The notes under the pieces: generated by a model | The model's database searches: none | Told to the model about the DNA's origin: nothing | The model's input: the letters and a program-made list of their open reading frames with translations, nothing else | Assembly (NCBI GenBank): GCA_002344965.1 | Contig: DDUU01000051.1 | Location: forward strand, 186,001 to 250,000 | DNA: 64,000 nucleotides | Direction of reading: 5' to 3' | Origin: Candidatus Tepidiaquacellales bacterium UBA2330 | Lineage (GTDB): Bacteria > Bacteroidota > Ignavibacteria > Tepidaquicellales > Tepidaquicellaceae | Position numbers and translations under genes: made by a program | Shown: piece by piece, positions 26,283-35,690 of the stretch | How the letters are laid out: each line of letters begins with the position of its first letter | How positions within the stretch are numbered: position 1 is the first letter of the stretch

Positions 26283-27179
26283 GTGAATACAGGACATGAA
26301 ATTGATTTAAACAAATACCGTGCAAAGTCTGATACTAAAATTAACCTTTCAGATTTTGATACTGAATATAAAGGCAATAAAGTTGATAAAGAAGAGTCAG
26401 TAGAGCTTCTTGAATATGGAAAATCCAGACTTACAGAAATTCAGGATATTCTTTTTGCAGATAACAGATACGGTGTTCTTATTGTCTTTCAGGCAATGGA
26501 TGCTGCAGGAAAAGACGGCTCCATTAAACACATCATGTCCGGGTTTAATCCGCAGGGCGTAGTAATTCACAGCTATAAAACTCCTAATTCTCTCGAACTC
26601 GACCACGATTATCTGTGGAGACATTATATTGATCTGCCGAAGCGGGGCAATATAACGATCTTTAACAGATCACATTATGAAAATGTACTCGTTACAAAAG
26701 TTCATCCGGAATATATACTGAAAGAAAATATTCCCGGCATCAGATCCGTCAGTGATATTAATGATACTTTCTGGGAAAACAGGTATAAGCAGATCAACAG
26801 GTTTGAGAAAAATATTTATCAAAACGGAACCGTTATTCTGAAATTTTTTCTGCACTTATCAAAGGATGAACAGAAAAAAAGATTTCTTGAGCGGATTGAC
26901 ACTCCGGAGAAAAACTGGAAATTTTCTCCGGCAGACGTACATGAAAGATCTTTCTGGAAAGAATATAAATCAGCGTACGAAGAAGCTATTTCAAAAACAT
27001 CAAAAGATCACGCTCCGTGGTATATCGTACCTGCGGATAATAAATGGTTTACCCGGTTTATTATAACGGCTGTAATTTATGAACATCTCAGTAAACTCAG
27101 CATTAGTTATCCGGTTGTCAGCGAAGAAACAAAGAAAGAACTTATTGCTGCGCGGGAAGCTCTTATGAACGAAAAATAA
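26283..27179 (+). CDS. Polyphosphate kinase 2 family phosphotransferase
   Basis: The 298-residue PPK2-domain protein has Walker A AMDAAGKDGSIKH, Walker B ITIFNRSHYENVL and the lid region WKFSPADVHERSFW. YKTPNSLELDHDYLWRHY is typical of single-domain PPK2 enzymes that phosphorylate nucleotides with polyphosphate (AMP or ADP to the next level). The start is GTG 26283; no upstream ATG exists in frame. Its stop codon abuts that of the convergent SDR gene with no spacer. It could regenerate ADP or ATP from polyphosphate stores; the PPK2 subclass is inference. Confidence 0.88.
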   Translation: MNTGHEIDLNKYRAKSDTKINLSDFDTEYKGNKVDKEESVELLEYGKSRLTEIQDILFADNRYGVLIVFQAMDAAGKDGSIKHIMSGFNPQGVVIHSYKTPNSLELDHDYLWRHYIDLPKRGNITIFNRSHYENVLVTKVHPEYILKENIPGIRSVSDINDTFWENRYKQINRFEKNIYQNGTVILKFFLHLSKDEQKKRFLERIDTPEKNWKFSPADVHERSFWKEYKSAYEEAISKTSKDHAPWYIVPADNKWFTRFIITAVIYEHLSKLSISYPVVSEETKKELIAAREALMNEK

Positions 27180-27953
27180 TCAGAATCCGAATTTCAGAAA
27201 TCCTCCGTCCACTGAAATACATTCACCGGTAATATATGATGCCGCAGGCATTGACAGAAATGCTGCTGCTGCTGCGACTTCCTCAGGCTCCCCGACTCTG
27301 TTCATCGGTGTTCTGGATAAAACTGAAGCTAAGTATTCCGCATTTTTTAGAACAGGGTCTGTCAGTGATGTTTTTATATACCACGGTGCAACTGCATTAA
27401 CTCGAATATTGTCTTTTGCCCATTCCACAGCAAGATATTTAGTAAAATGAATTATACCCGCCTTTGAAATCGCATAAGGCGATCCGGTCCCTACCGAAGT
27501 AATTCCCGCTACTGAAACGATATTAACAATTGATCCGCTGCCGGACTCTTTTAAAAGCGGATGAAATATTCTGCAAAGCTCAAATACAGATTTCATATTC
27601 AGAGAAGTTAAATAATCAAAATCATCTGTAGTATTATCAAGCGTTTTCTTTCTGGTATTTGTCCCGGCATTATTGATCAGTATATCAAGACTATTGTATT
27701 TTTTTGAAATTTCTTTGAACAAGTTTTTTCTTTCGCTTTCTTTTGATACATCACATTCCATTCCGTCAGCAATGAATCCTTTGTCTGTATATTTTTTAAT
27801 TTCCTCTTTTACATCGTTTTCATTTCGTGAAACAATAAAAACTTCAGCGCCGAGTGAAAGAAATTCTTCAGCTATTGATTTGCCGATTCCGCGCGTTGCG
27901 CCGGTGATCAGAGCTTTTTTGTTATTCAATGTCCATCGGTTGCTCATCTTCAT
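27180..27953 (-). CDS. Short-chain dehydrogenase/reductase (classical SDR)
   Basis: The protein has 257 residues with all classical SDR motifs: LITGATRGIGKSIAEE (NAD(P) binding), NNAG, catalytic Ser in IVNIVSVAG, YAISK, and GGFLKFGF at the C-terminus after SVDGG. The overall pattern resembles tropinone-reductase-like and gluconate 5-dehydrogenase members. Arg in ATRGIG and SRNEND after beta-2 suggest NADP(H) preference. The substrate is unknown. It starts 3 bases after the stop of the helical-protein gene upstream, so the two are co-transcribed. Confidence 0.87.
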   Translation of the reverse strand: MKMSNRWTLNNKKALITGATRGIGKSIAEEFLSLGAEVFIVSRNENDVKEEIKKYTDKGFIADGMECDVSKESERKNLFKEISKKYNSLDILINNAGTNTRKKTLDNTTDDFDYLTSLNMKSVFELCRIFHPLLKESGSGSIVNIVSVAGITSVGTGSPYAISKAGIIHFTKYLAVEWAKDNIRVNAVAPWYIKTSLTDPVLKNAEYLASVLSRTPMNRVGEPEEVAAAAAFLSMPAASYITGECISVDGGFLKFGF

Positions 27954-27956
27954 AAT

Positions 27957-29432
27957 TTAAAAAGTATTAAAATTTTTTACCCATCTGTTATAATTGAAAA
28001 AAAACTCAGCATTCTTTTCATACTTATCACCGCTTAAATTATCAAGTTCATAAAGCAGTCCGGATATATAATTAGCAGTATATTTTCTGTTCTTTGTGCT
28101 GATCATTTTTGAAATAAAATTCAAAACTGATTTTTCGGTTTCGTGATATGAATTTCTGCTTTTCAGATATTTTTTCGCCGCGGGTAACATATATTTCAGA
28201 AGTTTGTAATTTTTTAATTCATAATGTATAAGAATAAGCAGCATTTTTATATACGGTTCCAAAAAAGGAGATAAACCCGAGTATCTCACTGTTGAGTATT
28301 CATTCAAAATTCTCAAAGCTTCCCGATAATTTTTATCAAAAAAATAAGCAGAAGAAAGTCTGTAAATAATCAGATTGTATGTGTTTATTGTGATTTTGTT
28401 TTTATAAATATTAAGATACTTTTCAGCTAAGATCAGATTATCTTTTTTACCCGAAACATTCTTTCCGCTCAGTATCTTCAGCAGATTTAAATTGAGAATG
28501 TTTATATTTATATCAATCTCATCAATCTCTGTTCTGTTTGATGATTCTTTTAAAATCTTCATGTGACTTTCCGCCGCTCCGTATTTCCCGCATATTGCCG
28601 CAGAGTTTATTACAGAAAGCAATGCATCTCTGTATTTATCATATAAAGATTCATCAAAAATATTTCTGTTTAAAAAAATAAGTTTAAATCTCTTTAAGCT
28701 GACTGAATATGATGATTCAATATCTCCTTTTATCTCGAACGCAAGACTCTGCGCAAAAAGTTTTCGTTCAATAGCCGTAACAGTCACCCCGTCATTGGAA
28801 ATTCGGTTTTCGAATTCGAACAAAATTTTAAAAAGTTCTTTTTCCTCATCTTCAGATCTTATCAGCCCTGTGTTTCTTTGAATCTTTAAAAGCGAAGCAA
28901 TTGATTTTTTAAAAAAGTTAATTTCCCTTATCTTTTCTAAGACTTTAAATTCACTTTCAAATAATTTACGGATATCATTTGAAAATATTTCTTCTTTTTT
29001 CACAAGCTGTCTTTCCATTTCAATGAACTCCAGCAGAAAACCGAATCGTTCGCATTTCTCTGCAAGTGACTTGCCTGCTTTTACTGTTTTAAAATATTGT
29101 CTGAACAGTGCCTTCTGAAAAAGTATCCGGCACCTCTGAAGCATGTTAAAAAGTTTTGCGTCAGTTGACTTCTCATTTTTATAATTAAGAAGACTTTTAA
29201 ATATAAGTTTGGAAAGATAGCTTTTTGTAAAATTAAAATTCTTTCTAAGATCTTCATTTCCTTTAATGGATTTCAGTGCTTTCTCGTTGTATGTTTTTTG
29301 AGAATCAATCAGGTCAAAAAGTTTAAGATACTTTGTATTGCCTTTCTGCACCGATGCGTTGAGTTTAAAATATCTTTTCTCACTGGGAGAAAGCGATTTT
29401 ATCAGATCAAAAAGCTCAGTGTTGGTTTTCAT
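27957..29432 (-). CDS. Uncharacterised all-helical protein, paralogue of 2748-4301
   Basis: The protein has 491 residues, with no signal peptide and no membrane span. The N-terminal signature LFDLIKSLSPSEKRYFKL and TKYLKLFDLIDSQKTYNEKAL is shared with the 517-residue protein at 2748. The first 100 residues look like a compact helical domain (NFTKSYLSKLIFKSLLNY); the rest are TPR-like helices (YRLSSAYFFDKNYREALRILNEYS). It is Lys-rich. I know the type as conserved hypothetical proteins in Bacteroidota-group genomes but not a function. It is the first gene of a two-gene unit with the SDR enzyme. Confidence 0.75.
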   Translation of the reverse strand: MKTNTELFDLIKSLSPSEKRYFKLNASVQKGNTKYLKLFDLIDSQKTYNEKALKSIKGNEDLRKNFNFTKSYLSKLIFKSLLNYKNEKSTDAKLFNMLQRCRILFQKALFRQYFKTVKAGKSLAEKCERFGFLLEFIEMERQLVKKEEIFSNDIRKLFESEFKVLEKIREINFFKKSIASLLKIQRNTGLIRSEDEEKELFKILFEFENRISNDGVTVTAIERKLFAQSLAFEIKGDIESSYSVSLKRFKLIFLNRNIFDESLYDKYRDALLSVINSAAICGKYGAAESHMKILKESSNRTEIDEIDININILNLNLLKILSGKNVSGKKDNLILAEKYLNIYKNKITINTYNLIIYRLSSAYFFDKNYREALRILNEYSTVRYSGLSPFLEPYIKMLLILIHYELKNYKLLKYMLPAAKKYLKSRNSYHETEKSVLNFISKMISTKNRKYTANYISGLLYELDNLSGDKYEKNAEFFFNYNRWVKNFNTF

Positions 29433-29629
29433 ATGAAATCTTAAGTGTAGAAAACAATTTCTTAATTAAAGCAAATTTAAATTTTAAAGAAATTTTCTTC
29501 CTGAATAAGTCATAATTTAACTAATCAGGAATCAAATTTAAGCCTGAATATTTCCCGGTTTGTTTTGTATCAACGTATTATACCCGTCGTATATTTTCAG
29601 TAATTTTATAAATTAAAAACAATAAAACT

Positions 29630-31414
29630 ATGAAAACAATAATGGCAATACTTCTGATATTTATATCAGGATCATCTCTCTTGAGATCGCAGGATTTTAT
29701 CAAGCTGGAACAAAGCATAGTCAGTATAGACAGCGGTGCATCACGCGGCGTGAACTGGATCGACTATGACAATGATAATGATCTGGATCTCTTTATCACA
29801 AACGGCAGGCAGGGCGGCGAGTATAATTATTTATACAGAAATGATAACGGGATTTTTATAAAAATTGAAAATGATCCCATTGTAACTAATTTTCTTCCCT
29901 ATGACGGGAGCAGCTGGGCTGATTATGACAATGACGGAAATATAGATATGTGCGTCGTCACATGGTATAACAGAGTAAACCAGCTGTATAAAAATTTCGG
30001 TGACGGGACTTTCGATCTGGTTATGACCGGTCCGATAACAACCCTGAATACTTACTCTGAAACCTGCAGCTGGGGAGATTATGATAATGACGGATTTGTG
30101 GATCTGTTTATCACAAACAGCGCAGGATCTGGTCACAGAAATTTACTTTATAAAAATAATGGCGGAGGAAATTTCATCAGAATAGATACAGGCGTAATTT
30201 TCAGTCAGACAGCTTTTTCAAGAGGCGTAAACTGGATAGATATAAACGGTGACAGATTACCTGATATTTTTGTCTGCAGGGAAAATAATCAAAACGAATT
30301 TTTGTACAGAAATCACGGCAACGGATATTTTACTGAGATAACAAATTCACCTCTGACAACAAACGGCGGTGAATCCTGGAGCGGAAGCTGGGGGGATTAT
30401 GACAATGACGGTGACCTTGATGTGCTCGTAACAAACACAGGCAATCAAAGGAACTTCTTATTCAGAAATGACGGAGATTTTAATTTTACAAAAATTCTGA
30501 ATGACCCGTTAGTTGATGAACCGGGTTATCATTCGGTCGGCGGCTGGGGAGATTATGACAATGACGGTGACCTTGATATGTTTATATCACAGTCGTATAA
30601 AGGACCTTCGTTTACTGAAAAACTTGTAAACAAATTATATAAAAACAAATTGATGGAAACCGGCTCAGTCTCATTTGAAAAAATAAATTCAGGAGTTCTT
30701 GTCAGTGATTCAGGTTATACATTCGGATTTGCCTGGGGAGATTTTGACAATGACGGAGATCTTGATCTTGCTGCAGCAAATACTTTCGGCGAAAATCAAA
30801 AGAACGCTCTCTACAGAAATGAACTGAATAACGGAAACAAATGGATAAATATAAAATGCACCGGTACAAATTCAAATAAATCAGGCATCGGCGCAAAAGT
30901 AAAAATAAAGGCAACCATAAACGGAAATCCGGTATATCAGATGCGTGAGGTAAGCGGACAGGAAGGATACTGTTCCCAGAATCAAATCCTGCACTTTGGT
31001 CTTGGTAACGCTTCCGTTATTGATTCGCTGAAAGTCGAATGGCCGTCAGGTGCTGATCAGCATTTCACAAATATTCCCGTAAATCAGAATATAACAATAT
31101 CAGAAAACGGGACCGTAATTTCAGTTAATAATATTAAAACAGAAGTTATAAATAATTTTAAATTATTTCAGAATTATCCGAATCCTTTTAACCCTGACAC
31201 ACGTATCCGGTTTCAGATCAATAAAAATTCAAAAGTTATGCTTAAAATTTATGATGCGCTTGGAAATGAAGTTACTACACTTTTGAATGATACAACACCT
31301 GCCGGTGAGTATGAATTTGATTTTAAAGGAAAAGGTTTAAGCTCGGGTGTTTATTTTTACAAGCTTACGGCTGACGGCATATCAGAAACAAAAAGTATGA
31401 TGTTAATAAAATAA
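29630..31414 (+). CDS. Secreted FG-GAP repeat/ASPIC-UnbV protein with T9SS sorting domain
   Basis: This 594-residue protein has a signal peptide (to SLLRSQ). About seven FG-GAP-type repeats carry DYDNDNDLDLF, DYDNDGNIDMC, DYDNDGFVDLF, DYDNDGDLDVL and DFDNDGDLDLA Ca-binding loops. An ASPIC/UnbV domain at about 400-490 follows (GIGAKVKIKA, REVSGQEGYCSQNQILHFGLG, VEWPSG). The C-terminal type A sorting domain reads FQNYPNPFNPDTRIRF, DALGNEV, SSGVYFYKLTADG. The CRTAC1-like arrangement is common on cell surfaces of this group. It is probably adhesive or ligand-binding; there is no evidence of catalysis. It has its own terminator at 31506. Confidence 0.88.
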   Translation: MKTIMAILLIFISGSSLLRSQDFIKLEQSIVSIDSGASRGVNWIDYDNDNDLDLFITNGRQGGEYNYLYRNDNGIFIKIENDPIVTNFLPYDGSSWADYDNDGNIDMCVVTWYNRVNQLYKNFGDGTFDLVMTGPITTLNTYSETCSWGDYDNDGFVDLFITNSAGSGHRNLLYKNNGGGNFIRIDTGVIFSQTAFSRGVNWIDINGDRLPDIFVCRENNQNEFLYRNHGNGYFTEITNSPLTTNGGESWSGSWGDYDNDGDLDVLVTNTGNQRNFLFRNDGDFNFTKILNDPLVDEPGYHSVGGWGDYDNDGDLDMFISQSYKGPSFTEKLVNKLYKNKLMETGSVSFEKINSGVLVSDSGYTFGFAWGDFDNDGDLDLAAANTFGENQKNALYRNELNNGNKWINIKCTGTNSNKSGIGAKVKIKATINGNPVYQMREVSGQEGYCSQNQILHFGLGNASVIDSLKVEWPSGADQHFTNIPVNQNITISENGTVISVNNIKTEVINNFKLFQNYPNPFNPDTRIRFQINKNSKVMLKIYDALGNEVTTLLNDTTPAGEYEFDFKGKGLSSGVYFYKLTADGISETKSMMLIK

Positions 31415-31505
31415 AAAGAGTGTTTTTTTTAATTTTCCGATTAACAGGATCAGGGTGTCATGATGATGAAAAGACTTTATGATTAACTGTTTATATTTAT
31501 AAAAT

Positions 31506-31536
31506 AAACCGGTATGACAATACCGGTTTTTTTTTA
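31506..31536 (+). terminator. Rho-independent terminator after the FG-GAP gene
   Basis: A 10-bp stem AAACCGGTAT / ATACCGGTTT with loop GACA is followed by a run of Ts, about 90 bases after the stop codon at 31414. Confidence 0.9.
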
Positions 31537-31581
31537 TGCTAAAGAGATTAAGCATCAGATTCAGGTGAGGCATCTTGGACG

Positions 31582-31646
31582 AAACCTGACAGGTTTTACC
31601 TAATTTAAATTTCCTCATTCAGCTTCTTTTGAAACCTGTCAGGTTT
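31582..31646. repeat. Paired palindromes AAACCTGACAGGTTT and AAACCTGTCAGGTTT
   Basis: Two 15-bp palindromes (31582-31596 and 31632-31646), alike except for the central base, lie 50 bases apart. An equivalent pair, with the same two central bases in the same order and 49 bases apart, is found at 60252-60315. It occupies the 308-bp gap between the FG-GAP gene and the acetyltransferase and encodes nothing. Confidence 0.9.
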
Positions 31647-31722
31647 TGCACGCTCTGCTGTTCTGTCTCCGGATACATATCTCAATTTCTATATCCGCTG
31701 TCTTCTTAAATCAACACATGCC

Positions 31723-32169
31723 TTATTTTATCTCCAGATAATAATATCTTCGCTCTCTGTCCGGCTTGAATCCCATCTTCTCATAAAGTTTGCTCGCTTT
31801 CTTGTTTGTTTTATGAGTTTCAAGCATTACAAATCCTGAACCGGTTTTTACTGCAAACTTTCTTACGCTCTCCATAAGCTTTTCACCTGCGCCGAGCTTT
31901 CTGCTTTCTTTTCTGACATACATATCATTCAGTATCCATGCTCTCTTCATTCCAACTGAAGTAAAATAAGGGTAAAGCTGTGTGAATCCAATTGCATTAC
32001 CGTCTTCATCAAGACATAAAAAAATTGCAGATTCATTCCGCTTTATTCTTTCTTTTAAAAAAATTTTTGCCGAATCTTTGTCTGAGGTTTTTTTATAGAA
32101 TTGTCTGTAAAGATCAAACAGCTCGGTCAGTTCATTTATATGCTTTATACCTGCTTTAATAATTTTCAT
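31723..32169 (-). CDS. GNAT-family N-acetyltransferase
   Basis: The 148-residue single-domain GNAT protein has strands and helices in order. AWILNDMYVRKESRKLGAGEKLMESVRKFA supplies the acetyl-CoA-binding R-x-x-G-x-G/A loop (RKLGAG). GFVMLETHKTNKKASKLYEKMGFKPD is the standard motif B with the N-x-x-A-x-x-L-Y-x-x-x-G-F signature. It acetylates an unknown amine or protein N-terminus. It is the last gene of a minus-strand run, 16 bases after the FAD-dependent dehydrogenase. Confidence 0.88.
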   Translation of the reverse strand: MKIIKAGIKHINELTELFDLYRQFYKKTSDKDSAKIFLKERIKRNESAIFLCLDEDGNAIGFTQLYPYFTSVGMKRAWILNDMYVRKESRKLGAGEKLMESVRKFAVKTGSGFVMLETHKTNKKASKLYEKMGFKPDRERRYYYLEIK

Positions 32170-32185
32170 AAAACAAATTATGGAT

Positions 32186-33760
32186 TTAATATTTTGAGTT
32201 TGATTTACTGAGTTTCACGGTAATTGCATTTGCGGAATTCTGTCCGTCAAGCGCGGCAGAAATTATCCCTCCCGCATATCCGGCTCCTTCTCCGCAGGGA
32301 TAAAGTCCGTTGATTTGTACATGTTCGTAAGTTTGTCTGTCTCTCGGTATTCTCACCGGCGAACTTGTCCTTGATTCCGGACCTGTTATTATCGCTTCTT
32401 CCGTAACATAACCTTTCATCTTTTTTCCGAATTCAGAAAATGCCGCTCTTAATTTTTTTGAAACTGTTACGGGTAAGAGTTCATTGATATCTGCTGAATA
32501 AATTCCGGGTATATACGAAGATCCGGGAAGTGATCCCGAAAGTTTTCTGTCTGTAAAATCCGTCAGTCTCTGTGCCGGTGCCTTTTGACTCCCGTCGCCT
32601 TTGTCAAAAAATTTCTTTTCTGTTTTTTTCTGAAATTCTATTCCCATAAATGAACTGTGACTCGAATATTCTTTAAGATCTTCAGTTTCAACCGCAACCA
32701 CAATCCCTGAATTTGCATATTTAGAATCTCTTCTGGACATTGACATTCCGTTTACTACAAGCTCTCCCGGAGAAGTTGCAGCGGGAACGATAAGTCCGCC
32801 CGGGCACATACAAAATGAATATACTCCTCTTCCTCCGCACTGTGCGGCGAGTTTATATGGTGCTGCAGGAAGATACCTGCTTCTTGGTTTTTGTCTGTAC
32901 TGAATTTCATCTATTAATTCCTGAGGATGCTCAGCCCTGACTCCGAGCGCAAACGGCTTTGCCTCTGTCAGTATATTTTTATTTCTAAGCAGATAATAAA
33001 TGTCTCTTGCTGAATGACCTGTAGCGAGAATTACATTTTCACAAATAATTTCGTTTGAATTATTTATAACAATACCTGATATTTTATTATTATGGATTAT
33101 AAGATCTGTTAAAGTCGAATTGAAATTTACCTCTCCTCCGTAATTAAGAATTGTACTGCGGAGATTCTGCACAAGTACAGGAAGCTTATTCGAGCCGATA
33201 TGCGGATGCGCATCAAAAAGTATGTCATTTTCCGCTCCGTGTTCGGTGAGTATTTTCAGGGCTTTATATATATCACCCCGTTTATGTGAGCGCGTATAAA
33301 GTTTTCCGTCGGAGTATGTCCCGGCGCCGCCTTCGCCGAAGCAGTAATTTGAATCGGGATTAACAATTCCGTTCTGCTGTATCAAACGCAGATCTTTCCT
33401 TCTGCTGCGCACATCTTTACCGCGGTCAAATATTACCGGCTTGATCCCGTTCTCAATTAATTCTAACGCAGCAAAATATCCGGCCGGACCGGCGCCTACA
33501 ATTACTACTTTCAGTTTATCAGAAACACTTTTATATCTTTCACTGATAACGGGCTCGGGATCAGGAGCTTCATCAATATATATTTCCGCGGAAATATTTA
33601 TAACCGGATTTCTGCTGCGGGCGTCAATTGATCTCTTTAAAAGTCTGACAGTAAATTCTGCATCCTTCTTTATTCCGCTTATCCTTCTGAATATTTCATT
33701 GCGCTTTTTATCATCAGAATTTTCTTCCGGTGTTATTGATATCTCAATTTTTTTTCTCAT
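32186..33760 (-). CDS. FAD-dependent dehydrogenase of the COG2509 type
   Basis: The protein has 524 residues. A roughly 80-residue N-terminal domain is followed by a Rossmann FAD site VVIVGAGPAGYFAALELIENG and the family motif NYCFGEGGAGTYSDGKLYTR. Then come VILATGHSARDIYYLL, FCMCPGGLIVPAATSPGELVVNGMS and the C-terminal FAD block GLYPCGEGAGYAGGIISAALDG. Members occur widely as uncharacterised flavoproteins, and no substrate is established. Nothing nearby defines one. Confidence 0.85.
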   Translation of the reverse strand: MRKKIEISITPEENSDDKKRNEIFRRISGIKKDAEFTVRLLKRSIDARSRNPVINISAEIYIDEAPDPEPVISERYKSVSDKLKVVIVGAGPAGYFAALELIENGIKPVIFDRGKDVRSRRKDLRLIQQNGIVNPDSNYCFGEGGAGTYSDGKLYTRSHKRGDIYKALKILTEHGAENDILFDAHPHIGSNKLPVLVQNLRSTILNYGGEVNFNSTLTDLIIHNNKISGIVINNSNEIICENVILATGHSARDIYYLLRNKNILTEAKPFALGVRAEHPQELIDEIQYRQKPRSRYLPAAPYKLAAQCGGRGVYSFCMCPGGLIVPAATSPGELVVNGMSMSRRDSKYANSGIVVAVETEDLKEYSSHSSFMGIEFQKKTEKKFFDKGDGSQKAPAQRLTDFTDRKLSGSLPGSSYIPGIYSADINELLPVTVSKKLRAAFSEFGKKMKGYVTEEAIITGPESRTSSPVRIPRDRQTYEHVQINGLYPCGEGAGYAGGIISAALDGQNSANAITVKLSKSNSKY

Positions 33761-33817
33761 GAATGTTCACTTTTTATGTGAAAAATATTTTGGAGGATGT
33801 ACGAAAAGTTTAATGTA

Positions 33818-34171
33818 TCATAATTCTTTCAGCTCATCACGAAGTTTTTTTGAAAAGCTGTTTACTACAAGTTCATATGATTCGTCCGTCATTTCTTTAA
33901 GTAATTTATCCGGTATCATACCGTCAAAAGTTACTGTGTTCCAGTGTTTCTTATTCATATGATATCCCGGAATTATTTCATCATATTTTTCCCTAAGCTC
34001 AATAGCTCTTTCGGGATCACATTTTAAATTGACAGTAAAAGGCAGGTCAAATGATGTTATGGCAAAAATTTTTCCGGATACTTTAAATGCAAGTGTATGT
34101 TCATCAAAAGGAAAACCTTCCGTTACTCCTTTCTTGTTTAAACAGTATTCACGGAATTGTTCTATATTCAA
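33818..34171 (-). CDS. MmcQ/YjbR family protein
   Basis: This 117-residue protein matches the small YjbR/MmcQ (CyaY-like) fold: EFCLNKKG-like N-terminus (FREYCLNKKGVTEGFPFDEHTLAFKVSGKIFA), LKCDPERAIELRE and MNKKHWNTVTFDG. The fold is thought to bind DNA or proteins, but its role is undefined. The start is TTG 34171. It is part of the same-strand run with 39- and 57-base gaps to its neighbours. Confidence 0.85.
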   Translation of the reverse strand: MNIEQFREYCLNKKGVTEGFPFDEHTLAFKVSGKIFAITSFDLPFTVNLKCDPERAIELREKYDEIIPGYHMNKKHWNTVTFDGMIPDKLLKEMTDESYELVVNSFSKKLRDELKEL

Positions 34172-34210
34172 AGCCGGCTGTATTAATAAGAGATTTCACA
34201 CTGATGAAAT

Positions 34211-34792
34211 TTAAATGTCTTCTTTATTTATCCATTTCCTGACACCGACAGGTTTAAATTCTTCCATTTTAATTAACAGAGAATCTGGATCTTCATCTAC
34301 TATTATCATATCGAGATAAAGCTCATGCACAAATTTTTCTCCAACCGCTTTATTAATAAAATCTATCAGAAGACCGAAGTAATTATCTGTGTTAAGAATT
34401 CCGATCGGCTTTGAATGAATTCCAAGCTGAGCCCACGTCCAGGCTTCAAAGAATTCTTCCAGAGTCCCGATACCGCCTGACATCATAATAAATCCGTCTG
34501 AGAGTTCCGACATCAAAGCCTTTCTCTCATGCATCGTCTTTACAATTTTTAATTCTGTAGCATCTTTGAAAGCAACTTCACGCGCAACAAGATCCTCAGG
34601 AATAACTCCCGTTACTTTTCCGTTATACTGCAGCACCGTGTTTGCAAGCTCTCCCATTATCCCTACATTTCCTCCGCCGTAAACAAGCTCTATCCCTTTT
34701 CCCGCCATTAGTTTTCCCAGCTTCTGTGCTGATACAAGGTAATCTGTTCCTTTGCCGGAATTAGAACCGCAAAATACGCATATACTTTTCAT
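34211..34792 (-). CDS. LOG-family (TIGR00730) Rossmann-fold protein
   Basis: The 193-residue protein has ICVFCGSNSG at the start, VYGGGNVGIMGELAN, and the LOG signature region HERKALMSELSDGFIMMSGGIGTLEEFFEAWTWAQLG. The usual P-G-G-x-G-T-x-x-E is S-G-G-I-G-T-L-E-E here, so the first Pro is replaced by Ser, while the Arg and Glu of the active site remain. The family hydrolyses nucleoside 5'-monophosphates to base and ribose 5-phosphate (cytokinin activation in plants). It starts 7 bases after the DUF4199 gene. Confidence 0.9.
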   Translation of the reverse strand: MKSICVFCGSNSGKGTDYLVSAQKLGKLMAGKGIELVYGGGNVGIMGELANTVLQYNGKVTGVIPEDLVAREVAFKDATELKIVKTMHERKALMSELSDGFIMMSGGIGTLEEFFEAWTWAQLGIHSKPIGILNTDNYFGLLIDFINKAVGEKFVHELYLDMIIVDEDPDSLLIKMEEFKPVGVRKWINKEDI

Positions 34793-34799
34793 ACTGTTA

Positions 34800-35309
34800 T
34801 CATGCTTGTTTAATTCTTTTTTCTTTCTTCAGAAGGAATGAAAGAATAATCGAGATAATTATCCCCCCGATTAAAACAAAAAGCAGCTGCTGTATTATCT
34901 GAACATTCAGACTGAACTGATATCTGAGAATAGTAAGCGCATTATCTATCTGATCCCTCGGAATATTTTTTTCAATCATAGTCTGCTCTGACTTTGCAGA
35001 CAAAAAATTAACATAATCAGGATTTATATATTCATAATAAACATAAGTAAACAGCACTATCATCACTGCAATTATAAATGTAATTACTATTCCCGTTTTA
35101 AAAGCTTCCTTATATGTAATGTATCCGAAATTATTCTTTTCCTTTCTCTCTTTAATCCCGAGAAAAATTCCTATTGCAGGAATTAGTATTGAAACAAACA
35201 TTACAAAATTTCCGGCTTCATGATAATTCGGAACAATGATAGTATATACCATCACCATCCAGACGAATAAAATAAAAGACGTAAAAAGACCGAACTTAAA
35301 TTCCGGCAT
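34800..35309 (-). CDS. DUF4199 membrane protein
   Basis: The 169-residue integral membrane protein has four hydrophobic helices (starting FTSFILFVWMVMVYTII, VSILIPAIGIFLGI, VITFIIAVMIVLFTYVYY, LLFVLIGGIIISIILSFLL) and a polar loop between helices 3 and 4. GYITYKEAFKTG before helix 3 is the family signature. DUF4199 is typical of Bacteroidota-group genomes and its function is unknown. It is the first gene of the run ending at 31723. Confidence 0.82.
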   Translation of the reverse strand: MPEFKFGLFTSFILFVWMVMVYTIIVPNYHEAGNFVMFVSILIPAIGIFLGIKERKEKNNFGYITYKEAFKTGIVITFIIAVMIVLFTYVYYEYINPDYVNFLSAKSEQTMIEKNIPRDQIDNALTILRYQFSLNVQIIQQLLFVLIGGIIISIILSFLLKKEKRIKQA

Positions 35310-35423
35310 AATATTTTATATTGTGTATTTGTTGCTTAAATTAATATAAGTAAACGCTTGAGTGTTCTGCGTTTAATTTACGAAGGTATTTCAGTTAAAA
35401 GAAGTATGCGGCTTACCGCAGGA

Positions 35424-35690
35424 TCATCCTTCTATATCCTTCAGTAAAGCTCTTGCATATTCTTCATCTTCAGGCATTACTCTGAATTGTACAGGTCCGG
35501 TGATCGGATTAAATCCTGTCCCGAGTACTCCTACTCCAAACAGATCCTGCACACCTTCGCCTTTTGCAAGATATCTTATCCCGGCTTCATCCAGAACTGA
35601 TTTTATCACTGCTACAACCGCTTCGTTACCGGTCTCATATACCGTTACAAGTCTTTCGTGATTTTCTTTTTCCTGCTGTGCTTTATCCAT
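35424..35690 (-). CDS. DUF2007-type small putative signal-transducing protein
   Basis: The 88-residue protein carries the DUF2007 (PF09413) pattern: VTVYETGNEAVVAVIKSVLDEAGIRYLAKGEG, a Gly-rich middle and VMPEDEEYARALLKDIEG at the end. The family is a small ferredoxin-like domain with a presumed binding role. It lies alone, 114 bases upstream of the DUF4199 gene. Confidence 0.82.
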   Translation of the reverse strand: MDKAQQEKENHERLVTVYETGNEAVVAVIKSVLDEAGIRYLAKGEGVQDLFGVGVLGTGFNPITGPVQFRVMPEDEEYARALLKDIEG

